Source: Porphyromonas circumdentaria (lineage in GTDB: Bacteria; Bacteroidota; Bacteroidia; Bacteroidales; Porphyromonadaceae). Taken from it: a stretch of DNA of 64,000 nt. Location of the stretch: positions 1 through 64,000 of the forward strand of contig NZ_FUXE01000008.1 in assembly GCF_900167105.1 (NCBI RefSeq), given 5' to 3'. Made by a program: the position numbers and the translations under genes. The notes beneath the pieces were generated by a model. It saw nothing but the letters and a program-made list of their open reading frames with translations, did no database searches and was not told the origin of the DNA. This document shows, piece by piece, positions 43,774 through 53,503 of this stretch (the first letter of the stretch is position 1; each line of letters starts with the position of its first letter).

Positions 43774-45006
43774 CTATTCACTAAAAGAGAAGATGGAACG
43801 CTTAATAATATCAATTGCTTCGCGCAACTCGGCCTCTGTAATTACAAGAGGGGGTGCAAAACGAATAATATGACCATGAGTAGGCTTAGCCAAAAGGCCA
43901 TTTTCTGCCATTTTCTCACATACATTCCAAGCAACCTTCCCCTTGTAAGGTTTTATTACCACGGCATTCAAAAGACCTCTTCCTCTCACGGACTCTATCA
44001 TGGGACTATCAATTTTCGAAATTTCTTCTCGGAATATATTCCCTAAATACTCCGCTTTCTCTGTAAGATGTTCCTCTTTTACCACCGTTAAAGCAGCCAT
44101 GGCAACGCGTGCGGCCAAAGGAAATCCCCCGTACGTCGAGCCATGCTCTCCTGGCTGAATAGTAAGCATGATATCATCGTCTGCGAGTACTGCCGAGACG
44201 GGAATAACTCCCCCAGAGATTGCTTTTCCCAAAAGTACAATATCGGGGCGTACCTCTTCATAGTCACAGCAGAGCATCCTACCCGTACGTGCTATTCCTG
44301 TCTGTATCTCATCGGCAATGAAAAGTACATTGTACTCGCGACACAGTTCAAAGGTTTTTCTCAAATAACCATCGTCGGGCACAAAAACACCAGCCTCTCC
44401 TTGAATCGGTTCCATCATAACCGCAGCCACATTTTCCCCCTCACGCTCCAATACTTCACGGAGGGCTTCTACATTATTATAAGGCACCTTCAAAAATCCT
44501 GGTGTATAGGGGCCATAATCTGAATAGGAATCTGGGTCTGTACTCATCGAAACGATACTGACCGTACGCCCGTGAAAATTACCCTCACATACTATTATGA
44601 GGGCTTTTCCAGACTTTATTCCTTTTTTGCGATATCCCCAGCGACGCGCCAGTTTGATACCTGTTTCTACCGCTTCTGCTCCACTGTTCATAGGGAGTAC
44701 CTTATCGTATCCAAAATAATGATGCATAAACTCCTCAAAAGGACCTAAACAATCATTATAAAAAGCTCGAGAAGTAAGGCATAGTTGCTCCGCTTGTTCC
44801 TTAAGGGCAGCTATAATTTTAGGATGACAATGCCCCTGATTCACGGCAGAGTAGGCCGATAAGAAATCGAAATATCTCTTACCATCAACATCCCAAAGGA
44901 AAGCCCCTTTACCTCGTGACAACACCACAGGAAGGGGGTGATAATTATGAGCACCAAAACGATGCTCCTGCTCGATAAACTGATTTGCTTTTTCAGAAAT
45001 ATACAT
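43774..45006 (-). CDS. rocD: Ornithine--oxo-acid transaminase
   Basis: A PLP enzyme of 410 residues from the ATG at 45006 that moves the delta-amino group of ornithine to 2-oxoglutarate. The start [20 protein letters not shown] is typical. The cofactor lysine is in [10 protein letters not shown], and the Asp that contacts PLP is in [15 protein letters not shown]. It is the first gene of the operon; ctlX follows by 3 bp. The 40 residues ahead of the chosen ATG look like untranslated leader. Confidence 0.94.
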   Translation of the reverse strand: MYISEKANQFIEQEHRFGAHNYHPLPVVLSRGKGAFLWDVDGKRYFDFLSAYSAVNQGHCHPKIIAALKEQAEQLCLTSRAFYNDCLGPFEEFMHHYFGYDKVLPMNSGAEAVETGIKLARRWGYRKKGIKSGKALIIVCEGNFHGRTVSIVSMSTDPDSYSDYGPYTPGFLKVPYNNVEALREVLEREGENVAAVMMEPIQGEAGVFVPDDGYLRKTFELCREYNVLFIADEIQTGIARTGRMLCCDYEEVRPDIVLLGKAISGGVIPVSAVLADDDIMLTIQPGEHGSTYGGFPLAARVAMAALTVVKEEHLTEKAEYLGNIFREEISKIDSPMIESVRGRGLLNAVVIKPYKGKVAWNVCEKMAENGLLAKPTHGHIIRFAPPLVITEAELREAIDIIKRSIFSFSE

Positions 45007-45359
45007 AACCCAATAGAGTTTTAAATGTGTAGAATCGTATATCAGGCCAGAAAAAAGAGAAAACTCTTTTAATCTATGCAAACGAAAGTAGCTATTTTTA
45101 GATACAAAACAAAATTTTCGAGTCAAAAGAAATCAACTTTTAAAAGCAAAAAAGATTTTTATCCTGCAAAGAGAACATCTATCCCCTCATTTAGGTAAAA
45201 TTCTAAATAAAAGTCGATGCAAGCAGAAAGTATCATAACAACTTCTAATTAGTCTCATAAAAAAGTAGATGAGAATTAAAAAAATCGAAGTAGATTTGTG
45301 TCGTAAAAATGAGAAGTAAAACACTCATACAAAAACAAATGACACAAATAAAATAACTT
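45007..45359. other. Divergent intergenic region between rocD and the second LRR gene
   Basis: The stretch is A+T-rich. TAGATTTG at 45291-45298 on the plus strand fits the -7 consensus for the LRR gene, 62 bp before its ATG. No ARG box or roc promoter could be recognised with confidence. Confidence 0.4.
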
Positions 45360-47042
45360 ATGAAAAGAATTTTACTTTTTCTCTCGATTTTAATTATTGC
45401 TCTAACAAATGTTTGGGCTAAGAAATCTCTTTCTACTCCCCCTGTAGATGCACCTAAAATCACCTTAACAGTACAACCAGGCTCTGAGTTTTACATCGAC
45501 TTTACAGGTTTGCCAGATAAGGATATTACAATTTGGGTCGAATCTGATGGAGTACAAACACCAATAGAAGTTCCTAAAGGTGTCGAAGAAGGACAACTAT
45601 TACAACTCCGCACCGTAAAGGACAATACTATTATCCTACACGGAGACATAACAAAAATGGCTATAGAGGCTCAGGACTCTCAAATATCGGAGCTAAACGC
45701 AGATAACAACAACTCTATTCAAAGGGTGAGTTTATACCTAACGCCCATCTCAAAAGTTTCTTTTAGAGAGTGTAAAAATCTTGATCTTTTGTATGTAAGA
45801 GAATGTGCAACTTCTGAAATAGATATAACAGGTTGTTCAAGCTTAGCAGAACTTAAGTGTAATGGAAACGAAGACCTCTCTGTCTTAGACATAACACAGT
45901 GCCCCGCATTAGAAGATTTAGAGTGTGAGGAGAATCAAATCGAAGTTTTAGATTTTTCCAATTGCCCTAAGATTAAAACTGTAAATGCAGCTTTTAATGC
46001 AATAAAAAGTTTGGATTTTAGCAACAACCCTCTTTTGGAACTATTAGATGTAGATTCTAATCAAATTGAAGACCTCAAAATAGATAAATGTACCTCTCTT
46101 AAAGAATTAATCATAGAGGACAATCAATTGACTTCTATCGATGTATCAAAAAACACTAAGTTGACTAAGTTACAAATAGGCGAAAATAGAATTCAAGAAG
46201 TAGATCTCACTGGCTTAACAGAGCTTATCCGCTTCCACTGTCCCAAACAAGAGGGAGGAATGGAAAAAGTAGACTTGACTCCTTGTACAAAACTACAGTA
46301 CGTAGTTACCTACGAAAATAGGATGAAGGAGTTAAAACTCCCTGCCTCTGAAGATCTCCTAAGAATAGAATGTTATGATGAGGAGCTTAAAAGCTTGGAT
46401 ATTAGCAAGAACAAGAATCTCACTGAACTTTTCTGTGAGAACAATAAAATAGAGAGTATCAATACAAAAGACCACCTCAAACTCCTCACATTCAGGGCAA
46501 GAAATAATCCTCTTAAATCTCTTGATTTATCTAACTCTCCTGATCTCGTACGCTTAGAAATGAAAGGTACCCCAAGTCTTTCCGAAATAAAAGTTGCCCC
46601 TGAGCTCAAAAAAGCTAACTGGATTGAGTTGAACGGATGCAAGTTGGATGCGTGTGCTATTGACTTCGTAGTTAAAGCTCTTAACGACACTTTTGTAGAA
46701 GAACAACCTAACTTGAAAAAGCTCTTCATAGCCAACAACCCTGGTACTGCTACATGCAATACAAAAGCGGCTACCGATAAGCACTGGGTGGTAGATGCAC
46801 AAGGCGATGGTACAGGGTGCCCACAATCTACCCTCCAACCTATCCTTGACAACATCGTAATAGGAGCTACCAGCAAAGGTGCTTATATCTACTCTGATAT
46901 TGCTGTAGAGACTACTGTATACACTGTTGCTGGCGAAGTTGCGACTCGTGCAATTGTAGAGGGTGCGACTCTCCTTCCACTTGCTCAAGGCTCTTACATC
47001 GTACAGGCTGGAAACAAAGCTAAGAAAATAATCGTTCAATAA
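45360..47042 (+). CDS. Second leucine-rich-repeat T9SS surface protein
   Basis: A 560-residue exported protein. A signal peptide (MKRILLFLSILIIALTNVWA) precedes about 70 residues of beta-rich sequence. Some fifteen LRR units of about 21 residues follow, with the L-x-x-L-x-C-x-x-N-x-I/L pattern, for example LEDLECEENQIEVLDFSNC. The C-terminal 60 residues resemble a T9SS sorting domain (TTVYTVAGEVATRA, then LPLAQGSYIVQAG, then KIIVQ). It is similar in plan to the gene at 30252 but has one continuous LRR block. It is probably an adhesin or matrix protein. A terminator follows. Confidence 0.83.
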   Translation: MKRILLFLSILIIALTNVWAKKSLSTPPVDAPKITLTVQPGSEFYIDFTGLPDKDITIWVESDGVQTPIEVPKGVEEGQLLQLRTVKDNTIILHGDITKMAIEAQDSQISELNADNNNSIQRVSLYLTPISKVSFRECKNLDLLYVRECATSEIDITGCSSLAELKCNGNEDLSVLDITQCPALEDLECEENQIEVLDFSNCPKIKTVNAAFNAIKSLDFSNNPLLELLDVDSNQIEDLKIDKCTSLKELIIEDNQLTSIDVSKNTKLTKLQIGENRIQEVDLTGLTELIRFHCPKQEGGMEKVDLTPCTKLQYVVTYENRMKELKLPASEDLLRIECYDEELKSLDISKNKNLTELFCENNKIESINTKDHLKLLTFRARNNPLKSLDLSNSPDLVRLEMKGTPSLSEIKVAPELKKANWIELNGCKLDACAIDFVVKALNDTFVEEQPNLKKLFIANNPGTATCNTKAATDKHWVVDAQGDGTGCPQSTLQPILDNIVIGATSKGAYIYSDIAVETTVYTVAGEVATRAIVEGATLLPLAQGSYIVQAGNKAKKIIVQ

Positions 47043-47091
47043 TCAATAATCGCACATGGTACGTTAGATAAACACCACTCCGATTATAGAG

Positions 47092-47127
47092 AAAGGCAGG
47101 TAGCAAACATCGTTACCTGCCTTTTTT
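47092..47127 (+). terminator. Terminator of the second LRR gene
   Basis: AAAGGCAGGTA (47092-47102) pairs with TACCTGCCTTT (47114-47124), followed by more T residues. Confidence 0.92.
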
Positions 47128-47162
47128 GTTTCACGGCAAAAGGTAGAAATAAGAAAAGGTAT

Positions 47163-47744
47163 TCAAAGCAAACTCTTATACCTGTTCTTAAAAAGATTGG
47201 GAGTTAAGACAAAGAGTTTGCCATAGAGCAGATCTACCTCTATTCCGTGCGACATATTCGCATAAAAACGCTTAGAACACTGCTTCGCCCAATTATCCCT
47301 CGCCATTGACACATAGAGTATCGTCGGCTCTTCGGAAAGGACTCTCTCGGAAAAGAGGTCTGTAACTTTATCGACGATGACCAAATGGAACAACTCTTGC
47401 TCTGAATAGGGACCATAGGCATGTTCCCTCAGAGTGTTTTCCGTTACAGGCTCCAATAAACCCAATAACCTTTGAAACAGAGGCTCCTCTCCCTTATAAA
47501 GAATATCCACAATAGGATAGTGTGCCATGATGCGGTAGAGCAAGAGTGCCTCTCGCTCTTTGATTGTTTTCTTGCGAGAGGCAACCCATGAGGGGGTATC
47601 CAGAATATTCTCATAAGCAGTATAGCACGCTCTCTCCTCTACAACACGAGTTAAGAGGGTAAATGCAAAGGGAGAATGCACACCATGTCCACCACGACAA
47701 AAGCATCTTCTAAACGTTTGTTGCAATAGCCTTATTCCTCTCAT
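47163..47744 (-). CDS. Methyltransferase-like protein lacking the SAM motif
   Basis: A 193-residue protein with the N-terminal motif GGHGVHSPFAFTLLTRV, which is typical of a group of Bacteroidota class I methyltransferase-like proteins. In those a glycine-rich SAM-binding loop follows. Here the corresponding part (about 75-110, YPIVDILYKGEEPLFQRLLG) has no G-x-G-x-G and the protein is shorter than usual. It may be a degenerate or repurposed member. It overlaps the upstream YbaN gene by 4 bp and is cotranscribed. No function is proposed. Confidence 0.6.
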   Translation of the reverse strand: MRGIRLLQQTFRRCFCRGGHGVHSPFAFTLLTRVVEERACYTAYENILDTPSWVASRKKTIKEREALLLYRIMAHYPIVDILYKGEEPLFQRLLGLLEPVTENTLREHAYGPYSEQELFHLVIVDKVTDLFSERVLSEEPTILYVSMARDNWAKQCSKRFYANMSHGIEVDLLYGKLFVLTPNLFKNRYKSLL

Positions 47745-48199
47745 TTATGCTCTTCGCTTTGTTTCAATCTCTTTTTATAAGCATCATATTGCTCTTTATA
47801 GCCCTCCAACTCCTCTCGTTGTATACTTCTTAGGCAGGCAATATGTATTGTAACTCCCGAACCTATAGCAAAAAGGAGCATACGTACCCACCAAGAGGCA
47901 ATAAAAAGGGAGGAAATAAAGAGAGAAACCCAAAGAAATAGAAAAATCTTCCACTTAATACCCTTAGGAATTGCGTGACTTACCCAGTAGGAATAGATCT
48001 TAAACCCAAATAAAGGGTGCGAGAGAAGCCATCGGTATGCCGTGCGAGAAGAGCGAGCGAAACAATACGCAGCAAGCAACATAAAGGGAGTAGTCGGCAA
48101 AACTGGAAGAAATGCCCCCAATATACCCAATAGGAGAGCCAGGCAACCAGCCACGAGAAAAAAGATTCTGCGAAGGGAGTACTTTGAGCCTGTTACCAC
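47741..48199 (-). CDS. YbaN family (DUF454) inner-membrane protein
   Basis: The protein has about 152 residues if it starts at the GTG at 48199. The family core is clear: FLVAGCLALLLGILGAFLPV then LPTTPFMLLAAYCFARSS, followed by HPLFGFKIYSYW and two more membrane helices. The open frame extends back to 48478, but those extra residues translate the -7 element at 48226-48233 and an inverted-repeat region, so I do not accept them. An ATG at 48289 is an alternative. The function of DUF454 is unknown. Confidence 0.75.
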   Translation of the reverse strand: MVTGSKYSLRRIFFLVAGCLALLLGILGAFLPVLPTTPFMLLAAYCFARSSRTAYRWLLSHPLFGFKIYSYWVSHAIPKGIKWKIFLFLWVSLFISSLFIASWWVRMLLFAIGSGVTIHIACLRSIQREELEGYKEQYDAYKKRLKQSEEHK

Positions 48200-48225
48200 G
48201 TCGTTTTGATTGACAATATCCGATG

Positions 48226-48233
48226 CAAATGTA
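48226..48233 (-). promoter_or_regulatory. -7 promoter element of the ybaN gene
   Basis: The minus strand reads TACATTTG (TAnnTTTG), 27 bp before the GTG at 48199. It is the main reason for choosing that start. Confidence 0.5.
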
Positions 48234-48420
48234 CAATAAAAAGGGCGTATAACATCGTAAGTAAGCACAACTCTACGAGAGTGTCTCATAACATTGCATT
48301 TCGCAAAAGCTTCCAACGAAAAAACATAGCCCTTCAAACACAAGAGAATTGCTGTAAAAACTTCATAGACCGAAGATAAAAGTAGTTTTCTCCTTTCTAT
48401 AAATCCTTTTGCACTCAAAC

Positions 48421-48516
48421 AAATCTCTATTTGCAGATTGCGTATATATATATTTAGATTACGTTTATATATACGCAATCTACGTTTTTATATATGCAAT
48501 CTACAAATAGAGATTT
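48421..48516. repeat. Inverted-repeat locus built from the 21-nt A+T-rich repeat
   Basis: The outer arms 48421-48450 and 48489-48516 are near-perfect inverted copies (AAATCTCTATTTGCAGATTG against its complement with two mismatches). An inner perfect 16-bp inverted repeat AGATTGCGTATATATA lies at 48435-48450 and 48466-48481. The CAATCT units at 48476 and 48497 are 21 bp apart, as in the array at 32388-32471, and share its core. Confidence 0.8.
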
Positions 48517-48686
48517 ACACAAAAAGAATGTTGTTTTTATTCGTTAGCTATCGTTTTTTCCCTCCGCAGAGAATAAAAGATTGTCCCCCAAAATGCTTAC
48601 GAGCTCTTAGAAGAAAGTTAGAAAACAGAACCCCAATAAGCAGGCATTAAATAACAATAATAAGACAAGAGTGTTTCCACACACAT

Positions 48687-48732
48687 CCTCTTGAGAGAGC
48701 TCTTATCTGGCTCTAAGAGGTTTCTCTTTTTT
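48687..48732 (+). terminator. Orphan terminator-like hairpin upstream of lepA
   Basis: CCTCT (48687-48691) with AGAGG (48716-48720), and an inner AGAGC/GCTCT pairing, form an interrupted stem followed by TTTCTCTTTTTT. No plus-strand gene ends before it, so it may end a small RNA or a read-through transcript from the repeat locus. Confidence 0.45.
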
Positions 48733-48807
48733 ACACCCATAGTCCAGAGAGATTTCTTTTTTAGATACAACCTATCAAGGGAGATTATATTCAAGCCATT
48801 TTTTGAG

Positions 48808-48815
48808 TAACTTTG
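48808..48815 (+). promoter_or_regulatory. -7 promoter element of lepA
   Basis: TAACTTTG matches TAnnTTTG and lies 36 bp ahead of the lepA ATG. Confidence 0.6.
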
Positions 48816-48851
48816 TAGAGTATTATTTATTTAAGTTATAGCTCATTCTCA

Positions 48852-50639
48852 ATGAAAAATATCCGTAACTTCTGTATTATAGCTCACATTGACCACGGAA
48901 AAAGTACCCTTGCCGATCGCCTTTTGGAGATTACCGACACAGTCTCGGGCAAAGATTTACAGGCACAAGTACTTGACAATATGGACTTGGAGCGTGAGAG
49001 AGGTATAACAATCAAAAGCCATGCTATACAGATGGAGTATAAACAGGGCGGAGAAACCTATATCCTCAACCTGATAGACACTCCAGGACACGTGGACTTC
49101 AGCTACGAAGTCTCTCGTTCTATTGCTGCCTGCGAGGGAGCTCTTCTCGTAGTAGATGCCTCACAAGGAATCCAAGCACAGACCATATCTAACCTTTACA
49201 TGGCTATTGAGAATGACCTTACGATAATCCCCGTTATCAATAAGATTGACCTGCCAAGTGCCAATCCCGAAGAGGTGGAAGACCAAATCGTAGACCTTTT
49301 GGGAGAAGATGCCGAGCATATCATCCGAGCAAGCGGAAAGACTGGCGAGGGGGTAGCCAACATACTCAAAGCTATCGTAGAGCGTGTGCCTGCTCCGAAA
49401 GGGGACCCCGATGCTCCATTACAGTGTCTTGTTTTTGACTCCGTCTTCAACCAATTCCGCGGTATTATAGCCTATTATAAGGTTGTAAACGGAAGTATCA
49501 AGACGGGAGATAAGGTTAAATTTATCGCCACCAATATGGAGTACGAAGCCGATGAGGTAGGGGTACTCAAGCTGGATATGGCTCCTCGCTCGGAAGTAAA
49601 GACGGGAGACGTAGGATACATTATATCGGGTATCAAAACAAGTAGTGAGGTAAGAGTCGGTGATACTATAACGCACATCGAACGACCTGCAAAAGAGGCC
49701 ATTGAGGGATTTGAAGAGGTTAAACCAATGGTCTTTGCGGGTGTTTATCCTATCGAGACCGAAGACTTTGAAAATCTTCGCTCTTCGCTCGAAAAACTGC
49801 AATTAAATGACGCCTCTCTCACTTTCACCCCCGAGAGTTCTGCGGCTTTGGGCTTCGGCTTCCGATGTGGCTTTCTGGGGCTTTTGCATATGGAAATCAT
49901 ACAAGACCGTCTGGATAGAGAGTTTGGAATGAACGTTATTACCACTGTTCCCAACGTTTCTTACAACGTGTATGACAAAAAGGGGAAAATGTTAGAAGTA
50001 CACAACCCATCGGGACTTCCTGACATTGCCTCTATCGACCATATCGAAGAGCCCTACATACGAGCTACTATAATAACACAAGCCGCCTATATAGGGCCGA
50101 TTATATCGCTCTGTATGGACAAGAGAGGTATCCTCATCAAACAAGAATTCATTACAGGGAACCGCGTAGAAGTTATTTTCGATATGCCCTTGGGAGAAAT
50201 CGTTATCGACTTTTACGACAAGTTGAAGAGTATCTCTCGTGGATATGCCTCTTTTGACTATCATATCAGCGACTTTAGACCCTCTAAACTCATCAAGCTC
50301 GATATTCTTCTCAACGGTGAGCCAGTAGATGCGCTCTCTACCCTTACCCACGTAGACAATAGTGTTACTTTCGGACGCCGCATGTGCGAGAAACTCAAAG
50401 AATTGATTCCCCGCCAGCAGTTCGACATCGCTATACAAGCCGCCATCGGTGCCAAAATCATAGCCCGCGAAACTATAAAAGCGGTGCGCAAAGATGTTAC
50501 AGCCAAGTGTTACGGAGGGGATATATCTCGTAAAAGAAAGCTTTTGGAAAAGCAGAAAGAGGGTAAAAAACGCATGAAACAAATCGGAACTGTAGAGGTA
50601 CCGCAAAAGGCTTTCTTGGCAGTGCTTAAGTTGGACTAA
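48852..50639 (+). CDS. lepA: Elongation factor 4 (LepA)
   Basis: A translational GTPase of 595 residues that acts on ribosomes, probably during initiation or under ionic stress. G1 is AHIDHGKST near residue 13, G2/switch I is ERERGITI, G3 is DTPGHVDF and G4 is NKID. The LepA-specific C-terminal domain ([20 protein letters not shown]) is present. It opens a group with dnaB, mtaB and a glycosyltransferase, with gaps of 20, 9 and 9 bp. Confidence 0.97.
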   Translation: MKNIRNFCIIAHIDHGKSTLADRLLEITDTVSGKDLQAQVLDNMDLERERGITIKSHAIQMEYKQGGETYILNLIDTPGHVDFSYEVSRSIAACEGALLVVDASQGIQAQTISNLYMAIENDLTIIPVINKIDLPSANPEEVEDQIVDLLGEDAEHIIRASGKTGEGVANILKAIVERVPAPKGDPDAPLQCLVFDSVFNQFRGIIAYYKVVNGSIKTGDKVKFIATNMEYEADEVGVLKLDMAPRSEVKTGDVGYIISGIKTSSEVRVGDTITHIERPAKEAIEGFEEVKPMVFAGVYPIETEDFENLRSSLEKLQLNDASLTFTPESSAALGFGFRCGFLGLLHMEIIQDRLDREFGMNVITTVPNVSYNVYDKKGKMLEVHNPSGLPDIASIDHIEEPYIRATIITQAAYIGPIISLCMDKRGILIKQEFITGNRVEVIFDMPLGEIVIDFYDKLKSISRGYASFDYHISDFRPSKLIKLDILLNGEPVDALSTLTHVDNSVTFGRRMCEKLKELIPRQQFDIAIQAAIGAKIIARETIKAVRKDVTAKCYGGDISRKRKLLEKQKEGKKRMKQIGTVEVPQKAFLAVLKLD

Positions 50640-50659
50640 CCCCTTGCCTATCTAATTCC

Positions 50660-52153
50660 ATGACAGAGAAAAAATTATCTCCCAAGGATAAGAAGAAAAA
50701 AGGGGCATCTGCCTCTATACAATCTTCTTTAGAAGGGCGCATCCCTCCACAGGCTATCGAGATGGAGCGTGCGGTCTTGGGGGCGGTTATGAGCGAGAAA
50801 GATGCTTACAGTTCTATTGCCTCTACACTCTCTCCCGAGTCTTTCTACGTTCATGCACACGAGCTTATCTATGAAGCTATCCGCTCTCTCGAGCAGCAAC
50901 AAAAGCCGATAGATATGCTTACGGTAACCGAGGAGCTACGAAGAACAGAAAATCTGGAATCAGTAGGTGGTGCTGCCTACATCGCAGAACTTACCATGAA
51001 CATCGGGGGAGCTGCCAACCTCGACTACCATGCCCATATCGTAGCCAATAAAGCATTAAGCCGCAATCTTATATCCTATGCTTCTGAGGTAGTAACCCAA
51101 GCCTACGAAGACTCTCTCGAGGTAGACGTACAGATGCAGGAAGCCGAGGCTAAACTCTTCGAACTCTCTCGTCGCAATATGCAAAAAGACTTTAGTCGTG
51201 CCGATAGTCTTACAGCTCTTGCCATCGATGAGATAATGGAAGCGGCAAACAAAGCAGACGGTATCAGTGGTATCGCCACAGGATTTCCGGGTATTGACAA
51301 AATCACCTCGGGTTGGCAAAACTCCGATCTCATTATTATCGCCGCACGTCCTGCAATGGGGAAGACCGCCTTTGTCCTCTCTATGGCCAAACATATCGCC
51401 ATAGACCAAGGTATCCCCACAGCTGTTTTCAACTTGGAAATGAGTAATCTCCAAATCATAAAGAGAATTATGAGTAATGTTTGCGAGATAGAGGGCAATA
51501 AGTTGAAAAGCGGACGTCTGGAAGAGCATGAGTGGGCACAACTCAATGCCAAGATTTCTCAAATAGAGGAGAAGCCTTTGTTCATCGACGATACCTCGGG
51601 GCTATCTATCTTTGAGTTCCGCAGCAAAGCTCGTCGTCTGGTCAAAGAGCATGGTGTACGTATAATAATAGTAGACTACTTGCAGCTTATGAGTGCCAGC
51701 GGTATGGGTTTGGGCAATCGAGAGCAGGAGGTAAGTACCATCTCTCGTTCGCTTAAGATCTTGGCCAAAGAACTTAACATCCCGATTATAGCCCTTTCAC
51801 AGCTGAACCGAGCTGTAGAAACACGTCAGGGAGATGCCAATAGTAAACGCCCACAGCTCTCTGACCTCCGTGAGTCTGGAGCGATAGAACAAGATGCCGA
51901 TATGGTTTGTTTTATTCACAGACCAGAAGTGTATCACATATATACAGACCCCGAAGACAATAGTTCCACCAAAGGAGTTGCCTACTTTATCATAGCCAAA
52001 CATCGTAACGGTGCTACGGGCGATGTGAAACTTGCTTTCCGTGGAGAGTATGCCAAGTTTGCCCCCCTTGAGAGTTTGGGTATTATCAACTATGAAAGCT
52101 CTCTCAACAGTAGCAACTTCCCCTCTTTCTCTATAGACAATACTCCGTTCTAA
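50660..52153 (+). CDS. dnaB: Replicative DNA helicase DnaB
   Basis: The hexameric helicase that unwinds DNA at the fork. It has 497 residues. The N-terminal domain begins at PPQAIEMERAVLGAVM. The RecA-like domain has Walker A ARPAMGKTAF, Walker B VRIIIVDYLQLM, and ELNIPIIALSQLNRAVE and RPQLSDLRESGAIEQDAD, which are DnaB signatures. The N-terminus has an extra lysine-rich stretch (KLSPKDKKKKGASA). This DnaB would be the partner loaded by the unusual PriA at 23812. No intein is present. Confidence 0.97.
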   Translation: MTEKKLSPKDKKKKGASASIQSSLEGRIPPQAIEMERAVLGAVMSEKDAYSSIASTLSPESFYVHAHELIYEAIRSLEQQQKPIDMLTVTEELRRTENLESVGGAAYIAELTMNIGGAANLDYHAHIVANKALSRNLISYASEVVTQAYEDSLEVDVQMQEAEAKLFELSRRNMQKDFSRADSLTALAIDEIMEAANKADGISGIATGFPGIDKITSGWQNSDLIIIAARPAMGKTAFVLSMAKHIAIDQGIPTAVFNLEMSNLQIIKRIMSNVCEIEGNKLKSGRLEEHEWAQLNAKISQIEEKPLFIDDTSGLSIFEFRSKARRLVKEHGVRIIIVDYLQLMSASGMGLGNREQEVSTISRSLKILAKELNIPIIALSQLNRAVETRQGDANSKRPQLSDLRESGAIEQDADMVCFIHRPEVYHIYTDPEDNSSTKGVAYFIIAKHRNGATGDVKLAFRGEYAKFAPLESLGIINYESSLNSSNFPSFSIDNTPF

Positions 52154-52162
52154 CAACATAAA

Positions 52163-53494
52163 ATGGACTTAAGAGCTATCCTCAAAGGTAAGACTGCCCT
52201 TTTCTTTACATTAGGGTGTAAGTTGAATTTTGCCGAAACCTCTACCATAGCCCAAGAACTCAATAGCGTGGGGGTAGAAAAAGCTCCAGAGGGAGCCCCT
52301 GCCGATATATGCATTATCAACACCTGCTCGGTTACAAGTGTAGCCGACCGTAAAGGGCGTACGCTTATTCACAGAGTGGTGCGAGAGCATCCCGATGCCG
52401 TAGTGGTAGTAATAGGTTGCTATGCACAGTTAAAAGGGAAAGAGATTGTAAAGATACCTGGCGTAGATATGGTGCTGGGGGCTGGACGGAAAAGCGAGGT
52501 AGTGTCTAAGATTGCCGAATACTTTAGTGAAGAGAATGACCTTTCCCGTCAGCACCTTTTCTCTGCAACCCGCGAGCATTTACACCGCTTCGAAGAGGGT
52601 TGCTCAAGCGACGACCGCACCCGTCACTTCCTGAAGGTACAAGATGGATGCAATTATGCCTGCTCCTATTGTACCATTCCCAAGGCAAGGGGGGTAAGTC
52701 GTAACGGGAGCATTGCATCGCTTGTGGCCTCGGCAGAGCGTGTGGCTCTTGATGGAGGCAAGGAAATCGTACTCACAGGAGTGAATATTGGAGACTTTGG
52801 GCGCAGCACAGGCGAACGCTTCGTAGACCTTGTACGTGCGTTAGACCAAGTAGAAGGTATAGAGCGTTATAGAATTAGTTCTCTGGAACCCGATCTACTC
52901 TCCGATGAGTTGATAGATTTCGTGGCCTCTTCCCACAGTTTTATGCCTCACTGGCACCTGCCTTTACAGAGCGGTTCAGACACGATACTACGTTTGATGC
53001 GCCGCCGCTACCCAACTGCTCTCTTTGCCGACCGATTACAGCGCATAAAGGAGCGTATGCCCAACGCCTTTATCGGGGTAGATGTTATCGTCGGGATGCG
53101 AGGCGAGACCGATGAATTATTCCAAGAAACACTCGATTTTCTGTCGCAACAACCTTTCTCGCAACTACACGTCTTTAGTTATAGTGAGCGGAGCGGAACG
53201 GATGCCCTGAAGATCAATCACGTCGTTGCACCACAGGTCAAGAAAGAAAGAAATCAACTGTTACAAGACCTTTCACAGCAACATCTCACCAACTTCTACA
53301 AAGCTTTTCAGGGGGAGGTCAGACCCGTACTCTGGGAACGCTCTGAAGTAGAGGGTATGATGTTGGGCTTTACCGACAACTATATTCGGGTAGCACACCC
53401 CTACGATGCGTCTCTTGCGGGGCAAATCACACCGACACGTGTAGGAGCTATACAGGAAGAGGAGTTGGGATACGCTCTTGCCGAAATTTTATAA
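52163..53494 (+). CDS. mtaB: tRNA t6A37 methylthiotransferase MtaB
   Basis: A radical-SAM enzyme of 443 residues that adds a methylthio group to t6A at position 37 of tRNAs reading ANN codons. The N-terminal UPF0004 domain has cysteines in LGCKLNFAE, NTCSV and GCYAQ for one [4Fe-4S] cluster. The radical-SAM cluster motif is CNYACSYCTIPKARG. A TRAM-like C-terminal part follows. The closest alternative, MiaB, usually differs in the N-terminal LGC context, and LGCKLN favours MtaB. Confidence 0.92.
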   Translation: MDLRAILKGKTALFFTLGCKLNFAETSTIAQELNSVGVEKAPEGAPADICIINTCSVTSVADRKGRTLIHRVVREHPDAVVVVIGCYAQLKGKEIVKIPGVDMVLGAGRKSEVVSKIAEYFSEENDLSRQHLFSATREHLHRFEEGCSSDDRTRHFLKVQDGCNYACSYCTIPKARGVSRNGSIASLVASAERVALDGGKEIVLTGVNIGDFGRSTGERFVDLVRALDQVEGIERYRISSLEPDLLSDELIDFVASSHSFMPHWHLPLQSGSDTILRLMRRRYPTALFADRLQRIKERMPNAFIGVDVIVGMRGETDELFQETLDFLSQQPFSQLHVFSYSERSGTDALKINHVVAPQVKKERNQLLQDLSQQHLTNFYKAFQGEVRPVLWERSEVEGMMLGFTDNYIRVAHPYDASLAGQITPTRVGAIQEEELGYALAEIL

Positions 53495-53503
53495 TTATCC
53501 TTT

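Larger units (their letters stand above)
48200..48851. other. 650-bp intergenic region ahead of lepA
   Basis: It contains the ybaN -7 element, the inverted-repeat locus 48421-48516, a terminator-like hairpin at 48687-48732 and the lepA -7 box at 48808-48815. Short open frames here have no family resemblance. Confidence 0.5.

Noticed and set aside
43774-45126. The extended start of rocD at 45126
   Set aside because: The extra 40 residues lack family similarity, and the standard protein start is the ATG at 45006.
46373-47039. Minus-strand open frames of 161-167 codons within the second LRR gene
   Set aside because: They are antisense shadows of repetitive LRR coding sequence, with no family resemblance.
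48200-48478. A long N-terminal extension of the YbaN protein
   Set aside because: It translates the inverted-repeat region and the probable -7 element, and the conserved domain begins after 48199.
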